DNA of 52,006 nt from Neoluteolibacter marinus. GTDB lineage: Bacteria; Verrucomicrobiota; Verrucomicrobiia; Verrucomicrobiales; Akkermansiaceae. Positions 45,437-52,006 of this stretch are shown here, piece by piece. The stretch's first letter is position 1; each line of letters begins with the position of its first letter. The notes beneath the pieces are model-generated. The model saw only the letters and a program-made list of their open reading frames with translations, had not been told where the DNA came from and made no database searches. Location of the stretch: assembly GCF_014904755.1 (NCBI RefSeq), contig NZ_JACZFQ010000092.1, positions 1-52,006 of the forward strand, written 5' to 3'. A program made the position numbers and the translations under genes.

Positions 45437-45473
45437 GCAATCCGGGCAGCGACCCGGGGATCCATCCATGTTC

Positions 45474-45505
45474 CGATCCACGCCGGTGCCTGCCGGCGTG
45501 GATCG
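45474..45505 (+). terminator. Long hairpin after the secreted repeat protein gene
   Basis: CGATCCACGCCGG and its perfect complement (13 bp) around a six-base loop, followed by TTTGCGTT. The T-run is short but the stem is strong. Confidence 0.7.
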
Positions 45506-45608
45506 TTTGCGTTCCGGGGACGGGCGGACGTCCTGAAACCTGCATTTGACAAATCCCCGGCTGGTCCGACTCTCACGGCGGATCCGAGGTGATCCGCGAT
45601 CCTTCCCG

Positions 45609-45953
45609 ATGAGCACCAACGAAGAACGGCTCTGTCCGTCCGCACTGATCCCCTGGGTCTTTGCGTTGGTGGCCTTGTTGGGATGCAACGCCTTGGCCCC
45701 GTATCCCAGCCTGACGAGAAAGGCCCGGGACCTCGAGGGCAGCGCCCTGACCCAGGTGTCGGGAGAGGCGCCGAGTGCGGGGAATGTCACCAGCCCGGTG
45801 GTGTTTCTCGCCCCCGATCCATCCGATCGGGTCGACCTGACGATTCCGGCGTCCGTGCTGTTGGGCGTCGATGCCCACGATGACCGGGCGGTGGAGACGT
45901 TCCGTCCGGGTGCAGCCCGTGGCCGCGCCCCGCCGGTGTTTGAGGTGATTTGA
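45609..45953 (+). CDS. Small putative lipoprotein, unknown
   Basis: 114 residues from ATG 45609. A hydrophobic N-terminus with a lipobox-like LLGC (LIPWVFALVALLGCNA) predicts a lipoprotein whose Cys lies near residue 26. The mature part has VVFLAPDPSDRVDLTIP and little else; I do not recognise a family. It lies after the hairpin at 45474 and 216 bp before secA, so it is probably its own unit. The 45954-46169 stretch upstream of secA holds no clear gene. Confidence 0.6.
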   Translation: MSTNEERLCPSALIPWVFALVALLGCNALAPYPSLTRKARDLEGSALTQVSGEAPSAGNVTSPVVFLAPDPSDRVDLTIPASVLLGVDAHDDRAVETFRPGAARGRAPPVFEVI

Positions 45954-46169
45954 GTGCGCCCCGCGGCGCGGTGGAATGATTCGCCTCCGGCGGATCGGAC
46001 TCACCGGGACTGCGACGGGTGCTTCCGTGGATCCCGCCGGCTGTGCGGGACATTCGCGCGGCATGGCCACCCGTTGGCCGGCGGCGTTTCCCGTTCAAGA
46101 ACCTCATTCAATCCGATGTCCCGCCGCGACTCCTGTGTCCCGGAGGCATCCAACTTCATCCGTCTTTCC

Positions 46170-49118
46170 ATGATCTCCTGGTCCTTTCCGAAACTCCTCG
46201 GCAACAAGAACGAACGCGAACTCGGCCGCATCCGGCCGGTGGTTCACCGCATCAACGAAATCGAGGGCGCCTTGCAGCGCGAACCCGTCGAGAAGCTCCG
46301 CGAACTCACCGCGGGCTGGCAATCCCACCTGGCCCGCTATCATCCGCTCGACGCCCCTCCGCGGTCCCAGCTTGAGGGCATGGACGGTGCGGCCCTTCAG
46401 GTGGCGGCCGATGCGGTGCAGGCGCGGCTGGGGGACCTGCGCAGGGAATTCCCGTCGCTACCGGCGGACGTGGCCCCGACCGTCGCGGCGATCGAATCCG
46501 CCAAGGCCGCCTTCCACCACGTCGAGGAGCAATTCGCGGCCTCGCGGGCGAAGTATTTGCAGCAGATCCTTCCCGAGGCCTACGCCGTCGTGAAAAACGG
46601 CGCCCGTCGCCTTTGCGGCAGCGAGGTCATGGTCAGCGGCCAGCCGATGACCTGGAACATGGTCCACTTCGACGTCCAGTTGATCGGTGGCATCGCCCTG
46701 CACCGCGGCCTGATCGCGGAAATGCAGACCGGTGAGGGCAAGACGCTGGTGGCGACCTTGCCCGTCTACCTCAATGCCCTGACCGGCCTCGGCGTCCACG
46801 TCGTGACCGTCAACGACTACCTGGCGAAGCGCGACTCGGAGTGGATGGGCGCCTTGTTCCGCTTCCTCGGTCTCAGCGTCGGCTGCCTGCAAAACCAGAT
46901 GCAGGCCCCGCAGCGCCGCCAGGCTTATGCCTGCGACATCACTTACGGAACCAACTCGGAGTTCGGCTTCGACTACCTGCGCGACAACGGCATGGCCACC
47001 AGCCGCAACGAGCAGGTGCAGCGCGGCCATTATCTCGCGATCCTCGACGAGGTGGACTCGATCCTGATCGATGACGCTCGCACGCCGCTGATCATCACCG
47101 GCGCCTCGGGGAGTTCGTCGCATCCCTTCGAGCACCACAAGCCGCGGGTCGAGCAGCTGGTGAAGCGCCAGACGGAGCTCTGTAACCGGATCGCCGCCGA
47201 AGCGAAGCGCCTGCTGGATGCCGGCGACAAGGCCGCCGCCGGACTGATGTTGCTGAAGTTGAAGCTCGGCCAGCCGCGCCACCGCCAGTTCCTGCGGATG
47301 ATGGAGAACCCCGAGCTGCGCCGCTTGCTGGAGCGGACCGAGCTCGACTACCAGAAGCAAGCCTTCCAGAAGGACATCTACAAGGTGAAGGAGGAGCTGT
47401 TTTTCGCCATCGACGAGAAGCTCCGCGCCGCCGATCTGATGGAAAAAGGCCGCAAGTTCCTTTCCCCGCAGGATCCCGAATCCTTCACGCTGCCCGACGT
47501 CGGCCCGCGTCTGGCGGAGATCGATGCCGACACCACGCTGTCCCCGGAGCAGAAATCCGCCGCCAGGCAGGAGCTCCAGGAATTGCGAGCCGAACGCGCC
47601 GCCGCGGTCCACGGCATCTCGCAATTGCTCAAGGCCTACTGCCTCCACGAGCGCGACGTTCATTACGTCGTCCGCGACGGCAAGGTCACCATCATCGACG
47701 AAAGCACCGGCCGCGAGATGGAAGGCCGGCGCTGGTCGGATGGCTTGCATCAGGCGGTCGAGGCCAAGGAAGGGGTGGAGATCGAGGCGGAAACCCGGAC
47801 CTTCGCCACCATCACCCTGCAGAACTACTTCCGCCTCTACGAAAAGCTGGCGGGCATGACCGGTACCGCCGAGACCGAGGCGGCCGAGTTTCACGACATC
47901 TACAAGCTCGATGTCCTGCCGGTCCCGACCAATGCCCCGAACTTGCGGATCGACAGCAACGACCAGATCTTCAAGACCCGCCGCGAGAAGTATCACGCGG
48001 TGATCGCCACCATCTCCAAGGCGCATGCCGCCGGCCAGCCGGTCTTGGTCGGCACCGCGTCGGTCGAGGCCTCGGAGACGCTTTCGCGGATGTTGAAGCG
48101 CGCCGGGATCCGGCACGCGGTGCTGAACGCGAAGTTCCACGAACAGGAGGCGGCGATCGTCGCCCTGGCCGGCCAACGCGGGGCGGTGACGGTTTCGACC
48201 AACATGGCGGGACGCGGCACCGACATCAAGCTGGGTGAAGGCGTGGCGGAGCTCGGCGGGCTGTTCGTCATCGGCACCGAACGCCATCCGTCGCGGCGGG
48301 TCGACCGCCAGCTGCGCGGCCGGTGCTCGCGCCAGGGCGACCCGGGGAAGTCGCAGTTCTTCCTCTCGCTCGAGGACGATCTGATGCGCAACCACGCCGC
48401 GCCCGCCCAGATGGCGGCGATGATCGAGTCGGCGGCAAGGGCGTCGGGCAAGGTGCCGTCGCTCGGCAAGCTGGTCCAGTCCGCCCAGCAGCGGGTCGAG
48501 CAACAGGATTACAAGGGGCGCAAGCGGGTTCTCGACTTCGACGACGTGATGAACCTGCAGCGTGAGATCGTCTACGGCCATCGCAACGACGTGCTGACCA
48601 CCGAGGACACCCGCAAGCTGGCGCATGAGGCCATTTCGGAAGGCGTTGCCGCCGCCGTGCTCGACCTCCTGGCCGACGGCGATCCGCGGAATCCCGACCT
48701 CGCGGCGGTGCAGCGGTGGGCGGTCGCCAGCCTGGCCCTCGAGCTCGATCCGGAAGACCTGCGCAATGCCGACGGCGAGGCCATGGCCGCCTGGATCGCG
48801 GCAAAGGCCGTCGCCGCCTACGATCGACGGATCGCCGCCGTGCCCCCGGAATTCCTCGAGCGCGAGGAGCGCCGCGCCCTGTTGTTCGCCATCGATGCCG
48901 GATGGCAAGAGCACCTCGGTGAAATGGACGAACTGAGGGAAGGCGTTTACCTCCGCTCGCAGGGCCAGAAGGATCCGCTGGTCGAGTACAAGAACGAGGC
49001 TTTCGGCTTGTTCCACACGTTGATGGCCTCGGTCAACCGGGCCGCGACGGCCCACCTGTTCCGGTCCGCGGTGGCGCTCGAGGGTCATTTCGGCGGAAGC
49101 CCGGTGGCGGCCGGTTGA
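46170..49118 (+). CDS. secA: Protein translocase ATPase SecA
   Basis: 982 residues from ATG 46170 (MISWSFPKLLGNKNERELGRI), the usual SecA opening; upstream codons are unlikely. Walker A is MQTGEGKT (185-192), with DEVDSILIDDARTPL as Walker B, the NMAGRGTDIKLG and RRVDRQLRGRCSRQGDPG blocks as NBD2, and HFDVQLIGG. After RTPLIITG there is a long helical insertion of about 190 residues (HHKPRVEQLVKRQ to LLKAYCLHERDVHY) like those in Bacteroidetes/Verrucomicrobia SecAs. The C-terminus ends in GHFGGSPVAAG with no zinc-binding CxCx(8)C(H/C), so SecB binding through that tail is not expected. It drives preproteins through SecYEG at the inner membrane and is needed by the many secreted proteins here. 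Confidence 0.96.
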   Translation: MISWSFPKLLGNKNERELGRIRPVVHRINEIEGALQREPVEKLRELTAGWQSHLARYHPLDAPPRSQLEGMDGAALQVAADAVQARLGDLRREFPSLPADVAPTVAAIESAKAAFHHVEEQFAASRAKYLQQILPEAYAVVKNGARRLCGSEVMVSGQPMTWNMVHFDVQLIGGIALHRGLIAEMQTGEGKTLVATLPVYLNALTGLGVHVVTVNDYLAKRDSEWMGALFRFLGLSVGCLQNQMQAPQRRQAYACDITYGTNSEFGFDYLRDNGMATSRNEQVQRGHYLAILDEVDSILIDDARTPLIITGASGSSSHPFEHHKPRVEQLVKRQTELCNRIAAEAKRLLDAGDKAAAGLMLLKLKLGQPRHRQFLRMMENPELRRLLERTELDYQKQAFQKDIYKVKEELFFAIDEKLRAADLMEKGRKFLSPQDPESFTLPDVGPRLAEIDADTTLSPEQKSAARQELQELRAERAAAVHGISQLLKAYCLHERDVHYVVRDGKVTIIDESTGREMEGRRWSDGLHQAVEAKEGVEIEAETRTFATITLQNYFRLYEKLAGMTGTAETEAAEFHDIYKLDVLPVPTNAPNLRIDSNDQIFKTRREKYHAVIATISKAHAAGQPVLVGTASVEASETLSRMLKRAGIRHAVLNAKFHEQEAAIVALAGQRGAVTVSTNMAGRGTDIKLGEGVAELGGLFVIGTERHPSRRVDRQLRGRCSRQGDPGKSQFFLSLEDDLMRNHAAPAQMAAMIESAARASGKVPSLGKLVQSAQQRVEQQDYKGRKRVLDFDDVMNLQREIVYGHRNDVLTTEDTRKLAHEAISEGVAAAVLDLLADGDPRNPDLAAVQRWAVASLALELDPEDLRNADGEAMAAWIAAKAVAAYDRRIAAVPPEFLEREERRALLFAIDAGWQEHLGEMDELREGVYLRSQGQKDPLVEYKNEAFGLFHTLMASVNRAATAHLFRSAVALEGHFGGSPVAAG

Positions 49119-49194
49119 CCGGTTCACCGCCTCAGGGGCCGGGGCGGCGGCCGCTGGCACGCGTCGTGCGTGCTGCAAATGCACCGCTCCGGCC

Positions 49195-49223
49195 TTGCGC
49201 CGGGTCCCGCCGTCCGCTAACCC
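49195..49223 (+). promoter_or_regulatory. Candidate promoter of the aldolase gene
   Basis: TTGCGC and TAACCC separated by 17 bp, ending 9 bp before the ATG. If real, transcription would start almost at the start codon, giving a leaderless or near-leaderless mRNA. The match is weak. Confidence 0.3.
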
Positions 49224-49232
49224 CTCCCCGCC

Positions 49233-50264
49233 ATGCCCGTCGCTACACCAGCCCAATACCGTGCCATGCTCGATGCCGCTCAAAAAGGCGGCTACGCTTA
49301 CCCGGCGATCAACGTCACCTCGATCACCACGATCAACGGGGCGCTGCGTGCCTTCGCCGAGGCCAAGTCCGACGGCATCATCCAGGTTTCCACCGGTGGC
49401 GGCGAGTTCGCCTCCGGCACCAGCGTCAAGGACGCCGCCTTCGGCGCCATCGTGCTCGCCGAGGCCTGCCACCTCCTTGCCGAGAAATACGACATCCTCG
49501 TCGCCCTTCACACCGACCACTGCCATCCGGCCAAGGTCGAGGGCTTCCTCAAGCCGCTTTTGCAGGCCTCCCGCGAGCGCATCGCCGCCGGCAAGGGCCC
49601 GCTGTTCCAGAGCCATATGTTCGACGGGTCGGTCGTCGACCTGAAGGAGAACCTCGAGATCTCCAAGGAACTGCTCAAGGAGTGCGCCGAGCTCGACATC
49701 ATCCTCGAGGTCGAAGCCGGCTGCGTCGGCGGCGAGGAAGACGGCCACGACACCTCCGGCCTGCCCGCCGACAAGCTCTACACGACGCCCGACGACATGG
49801 TGCAGGTCTACGAGGCGCTCAGCCCGATCGGCCGTTTCCTCTTCGCCGCCACCTTCGGCAATGTCCACGGCTCCTACAAGCCCGGCGCGGTCAAGCTGAA
49901 GCCGTCCATCCTGCGCGACGGCCAGAAGGCGGTCATGGACAAGCACGGCGCCGCAGCCGAGATGGACCTCGTCTTCCACGGCGGTTCCGGCACCTCGGAA
50001 AGCGACCTGCGCGAGACCCTCGACTACGGCGTGGTGAAGATGAACATCGACACCGACACCCAGTATGCCTTCACCCGTCCGATCGTGACGCACATCTGCC
50101 AAAACATCGAAGGCGTGCTCAAGATCGACAACGAGGTCGGCGACAAGAAGACCTACGACCCGCGCTCCTACCTGAAGAAGGCCGAGGCCGGCCTCTGCGA
50201 GCGCATGAAGGAAGCCTGCAACGATCTGCTTTCCGCTGGGAAGACGATCTTCGGCACGGTCTGA
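49233..50264 (+). CDS. fbaA: Class II fructose-bisphosphate aldolase
   Basis: Zinc aldolase of glycolysis and gluconeogenesis that splits fructose 1,6-bisphosphate into DHAP and glyceraldehyde 3-phosphate. 343 residues, type A (long) class II. Visible sites are the metal-binding HTDHCHP (93-99), EVEAGCVGGEED, the FGNVHGSYKPG His ligand, HGGSGTS and the phosphate-binding VVKMNIDTDTQYAF region. The ATG at 49233 is the first in frame and gives MPVATPAQYRAML. It is monocistronic, between a candidate promoter and a strong terminator. Confidence 0.96.
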   Translation: MPVATPAQYRAMLDAAQKGGYAYPAINVTSITTINGALRAFAEAKSDGIIQVSTGGGEFASGTSVKDAAFGAIVLAEACHLLAEKYDILVALHTDHCHPAKVEGFLKPLLQASRERIAAGKGPLFQSHMFDGSVVDLKENLEISKELLKECAELDIILEVEAGCVGGEEDGHDTSGLPADKLYTTPDDMVQVYEALSPIGRFLFAATFGNVHGSYKPGAVKLKPSILRDGQKAVMDKHGAAAEMDLVFHGGSGTSESDLRETLDYGVVKMNIDTDTQYAFTRPIVTHICQNIEGVLKIDNEVGDKKTYDPRSYLKKAEAGLCERMKEACNDLLSAGKTIFGTV

Positions 50265-50281
50265 ATTCCGTTCTTTCATGA

Positions 50282-50312
50282 GGCGGACCCGTCACCCGGG
50301 TCCGCCTTTTTT
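50282..50312 (+). terminator. Rho-independent terminator of the aldolase gene
   Basis: GGCGGACCCG / CGGGTCCGCC, a 10-bp stem with a five-base loop, followed by six Ts, 17 bp after the stop. Confidence 0.95.
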
Positions 50313-50358
50313 CTTTCCCAAGGGTGGCAGGAATCGCTTGGCTGCCGCTTCGTTCGCC

Positions 50359-51126
50359 ATGCCTGACCCCAAGCCCAAGCAAGAACATCCGCTCGCCAAC
50401 ATCCTGATCAACGTGCTGATCCCGGTGATGGCACTGGATCACCTCAGCAAGGATCCGGAGCGGCTCGGGAGCGCGGCGAAGTTTTGGCACATCGGGCCGC
50501 TCTGGGCGATGACGGTTGCCCTGGCGCTGCCGCTTGGCTACGGGCTCTGGCACTTCGCCAAGACCCGCAAGGTGAACTTCTTCTCCGGGGTCGGGCTGGT
50601 TTCAATCCTCCTGACCGGCGGACTCACCTTCTACCTCTGGAATGCCGATGGAACGGTGAAGCCAAACGCGGGCCTGTTGGTCGGGCTCAAGGAGGCGATG
50701 ATCCCCTTGATGCTTGGGATCGCGGTTCTGGGGTCGCTGCGATTCGGCACGCCTCTGCTCCGGGTGTTCCTCTACAATGACACCCTGTTCGACGTTCCAA
50801 AGATCGAGGCGAAGATCGCGGAGCGCTCGGAGGAAAGCGGCTACAAGCGTCTGATCGACAGCGCCACCAAGCTCTTCGCCGCGTCGTTCTTCATCAGCGC
50901 CCCGCTGAACATCGGTCTGGCGCTCTGGTTGTTCCGGAATTTCGACGCCTCGGCGGCCGACGCGACGGAGAAGTACAACAAGATCATCAGCACCATGACC
51001 TGGTCTGGCCTGCTGGTGATCGGGCTCCCGCTTCTTGGGATCATTTTCGTCCTCTTCACCCGCTTGATCAAAGGCCTGAGGGACCTGACGGGGCTTGAAG
51101 AGAAGGACGTGCTGCTGCCGCGCTGA
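50359..51126 (+). CDS. VC0807-like multi-pass membrane protein
   Basis: 255 residues from ATG 50359 (MPDPKPKQEHP). Five or so hydrophobic segments are visible: ILINVLIPVMAL, IGPLWAMTVALALPLGYGLWHF, FFSGVGLVSILLTGGLTFYLW, AMIPLMLGIAVLGSL, and two more in the C-terminal half (FFISAPLNIGLALWLF, GLLVIGLPLLGIIFVLFTRLI; split at segment edges). The NxLINVLIPVxxL start followed by GPLWAMxxALxLPLGYG fits the VC0807/DUF3159-like family of uncharacterised inner-membrane proteins. The function is unknown. It is convergent with the pterin dehydratase gene. Confidence 0.78.
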   Translation: MPDPKPKQEHPLANILINVLIPVMALDHLSKDPERLGSAAKFWHIGPLWAMTVALALPLGYGLWHFAKTRKVNFFSGVGLVSILLTGGLTFYLWNADGTVKPNAGLLVGLKEAMIPLMLGIAVLGSLRFGTPLLRVFLYNDTLFDVPKIEAKIAERSEESGYKRLIDSATKLFAASFFISAPLNIGLALWLFRNFDASAADATEKYNKIISTMTWSGLLVIGLPLLGIIFVLFTRLIKGLRDLTGLEEKDVLLPR

Positions 51127-51145
51127 GCGGTGACTTCCGCCCGGC

Positions 51146-51170
51146 AAAAAGGCCCGCAGGTAGCGGGCCT
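51146..51170 (-). terminator. Rho-independent terminator of the pterin dehydratase gene
   Basis: On the minus strand AGGCCCGC / GCGGGCCT (8 bp, five-base loop) is followed by five Ts, 32 bp after the stop at 51202. It also lies 20-45 bp after the convergent membrane protein stop. Confidence 0.85.
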
Positions 51171-51201
51171 CTTGGAAAGGTTCAGTGGTGGCTGCCGGAA
51201 C

Positions 51202-51486
51202 TCAGTCGACCAGGTTGTCGATCCGCTGGGCGAGTTCCACGTCGGCATCCGTGACACCGCCGGCATCGTGGGTGGTGAGGTTGAGCGTCACCTTGGTGTA
51301 GGAGATGCGGATGTCGGGGTGATGCTGCGCTTCATCGGCGATCTCGGCGACGCTGTTGACGAAGTCGATGGCGTCCATGAATTCCTCGAACTCGATGACG
51401 CGGACCATCGCTTTCTTTTCAAATTCCCACTCGGGGCATTTCTTCAGGGCGGCGTTCAGATCGTCGTCTTCGAGTAGGTCGGACAT
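51202..51486 (-). CDS. phhB: 4a-hydroxytetrahydrobiopterin dehydratase (PCD)
   Basis: 94 residues, the usual length. It regenerates pterin by dehydrating 4a-hydroxytetrahydropterin, a by-product of aromatic amino acid hydroxylases, and can act in other pterin pathways. The active-site signature is H55-H56-PDI-x-x-x-Y followed by THDAGGVT with H73, all intact, and W20 is at the usual place. No phhA lies in the window. It stands alone: the terminator follows, and the next gene is divergent with about 115 bp between. Confidence 0.94.
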   Translation of the reverse strand: MSDLLEDDDLNAALKKCPEWEFEKKAMVRVIEFEEFMDAIDFVNSVAEIADEAQHHPDIRISYTKVTLNLTTHDAGGVTDADVELAQRIDNLVD

Positions 51487-51602
51487 GGGAATTCAGGGGA
51501 CGTTGCGGGGCGAGATTGGGTACACCGATTCTCCCTTGGCAAGCGAGTTTGACAGTGAATTTTCATCGCGCCTCCGGTTTGCGGTCGGGCGACTTCGGGT
51601 GT

Positions 51603-52006
51603 ATGCGAATCGGGATGAGATTCCTGGCGACGGCGGTGGTGGCTTCGACTGTCTTTTTCACCTCGTGCGTGCCCTCGACGCCGGAGGCCCGCATCGCGGC
51701 CCAGCCCGCGCTCTACCAGAGCTTGCCGGCGAAACACCAGGAGTTGGTTCGCCAGGGCCGGATCGACAAAGGCATGGGCACCGATGCCGTCTACCTCGCC
51801 TGGGGGCGACCAAGCCGCGAGTATGAAGGCAGTGAAGGCGGTCACGCCAGTTTGCGCTGGGACTATGCCGGCACGACGCCGGTTTACACCACCAACTTTT
51901 ACGGCGGCTATTATGGCTACGGCCGGTACGGCCGCCACTCCGCCTACGGCATTGGTCTCGGCCCTGGAGTCACCTACGTTCCCTACCGCCGAGCCAGCGT
52001 GTTGTT
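51603..52006 (+). CDS. Partial putative lipoprotein, BamE/SmpA-like core (cut by window end)
   Basis: Open from ATG 51603 (or 51615, MRFLATAVVAS) to the last base, so the C-terminus is outside the window. A lipobox-like FTSC follows the hydrophobic stretch VVASTVFF. The mature part has the spacing of SmpA/OmlA/BamE-type modules (RIDKGMGTDAVYLAWGRPSRE, shown in part: GMGTDAVYLAWGRP), then a Tyr/Gly-rich tail (YGGYYGYGRYGRHSAYG). It is probably a small outer-membrane-linked lipoprotein. The function is not known. Confidence 0.7.
   Translation, partial: MRIGMRFLATAVVASTVFFTSCVPSTPEARIAAQPALYQSLPAKHQELVRQGRIDKGMGTDAVYLAWGRPSREYEGSEGGHASLRWDYAGTTPVYTTNFYGGYYGYGRYGRHSAYGIGLGPGVTYVPYRRASVL

Noticed and set aside
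46458-50279. Very long minus-strand open frame (1273 codons) opposite secA and fbaA
   Set aside because: It is an antisense shadow of two clear genes in GC-rich DNA; the product is repetitive, His/Arg/Val-rich and has no domain.

Overview
The window is high-GC bacterial DNA that looks like a member of Verrucomicrobiota, probably Verrucomicrobiales (Luteolibacter/Haloferula-like). Pointers are an ECF sigma factor overlapping a membrane Ser/Thr kinase, large secreted proteins with discoidin-like, lectin-like and TSxDL..W-type C-terminal modules, a SecA with a large insertion and no zinc tail, and frequent lack of Shine-Dalgarno sequences. The assignment comes from reading family features by eye, not from a database search. 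No rRNA, tRNA, CRISPR array, integrase or transposase was seen.

Layout. 1-5.5 kb: the end of an unknown gene, then a minus-strand iron-uptake operon (TonB receptor, PKHD hydroxylase, PepSY membrane protein, YitT-like protein) behind a candidate Fur site. 5.6-7.3 kb: trpC and truA. 7.6-14.7 kb: a tightly overlapping seven-gene minus-strand operon (KAS III, metallo-beta-lactamase-fold hydrolase, PaaK/F390-synthetase-like adenylate-forming enzyme, NAD-dependent epimerase/3-beta-HSD-like enzyme, GT2, unknown 191-aa protein, GT1). It looks like an uncharacterised acyl-glycoconjugate pathway. 14.8-16.1 kb: a Gfo/Idh/MocA oxidoreductase.

16.2-23.2 kb is an accessory segment: a frameshifted GNAT gene, a Fic protein, an AT-richer intergenic region with repeated AAAACNATTAC motifs, and a 1446-residue NACHT/STAND-type NTPase. 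The NTPase carries a long helical middle and an apparent PD-(D/E)XK nuclease at its C-terminus. This is the best candidate for an undescribed defence system.

23.2-30.7 kb: SNF2 helicase, tilS, a lipoprotein amidase, an RRM protein, a fatty-acid desaturase and a zinc alcohol dehydrogenase. 30.9-34.7 kb: an AlgB/KinB-like two-component system plus a third receiver protein. 34.8-38.5 kb: a tiny ribosomal-type protein, hisG and a secreted lectin-like protein. 39-52 kb: rpsA, the sigma factor/kinase pair, a secreted repeat protein, a small lipoprotein, secA, class II aldolase, a VC0807-like membrane protein, a pterin dehydratase and a lipoprotein cut off by the window end.

Most genes are housekeeping or regulatory. 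The two regions that stand out are the 7.6-14.7 kb biosynthetic operon and the Fic/STAND segment.
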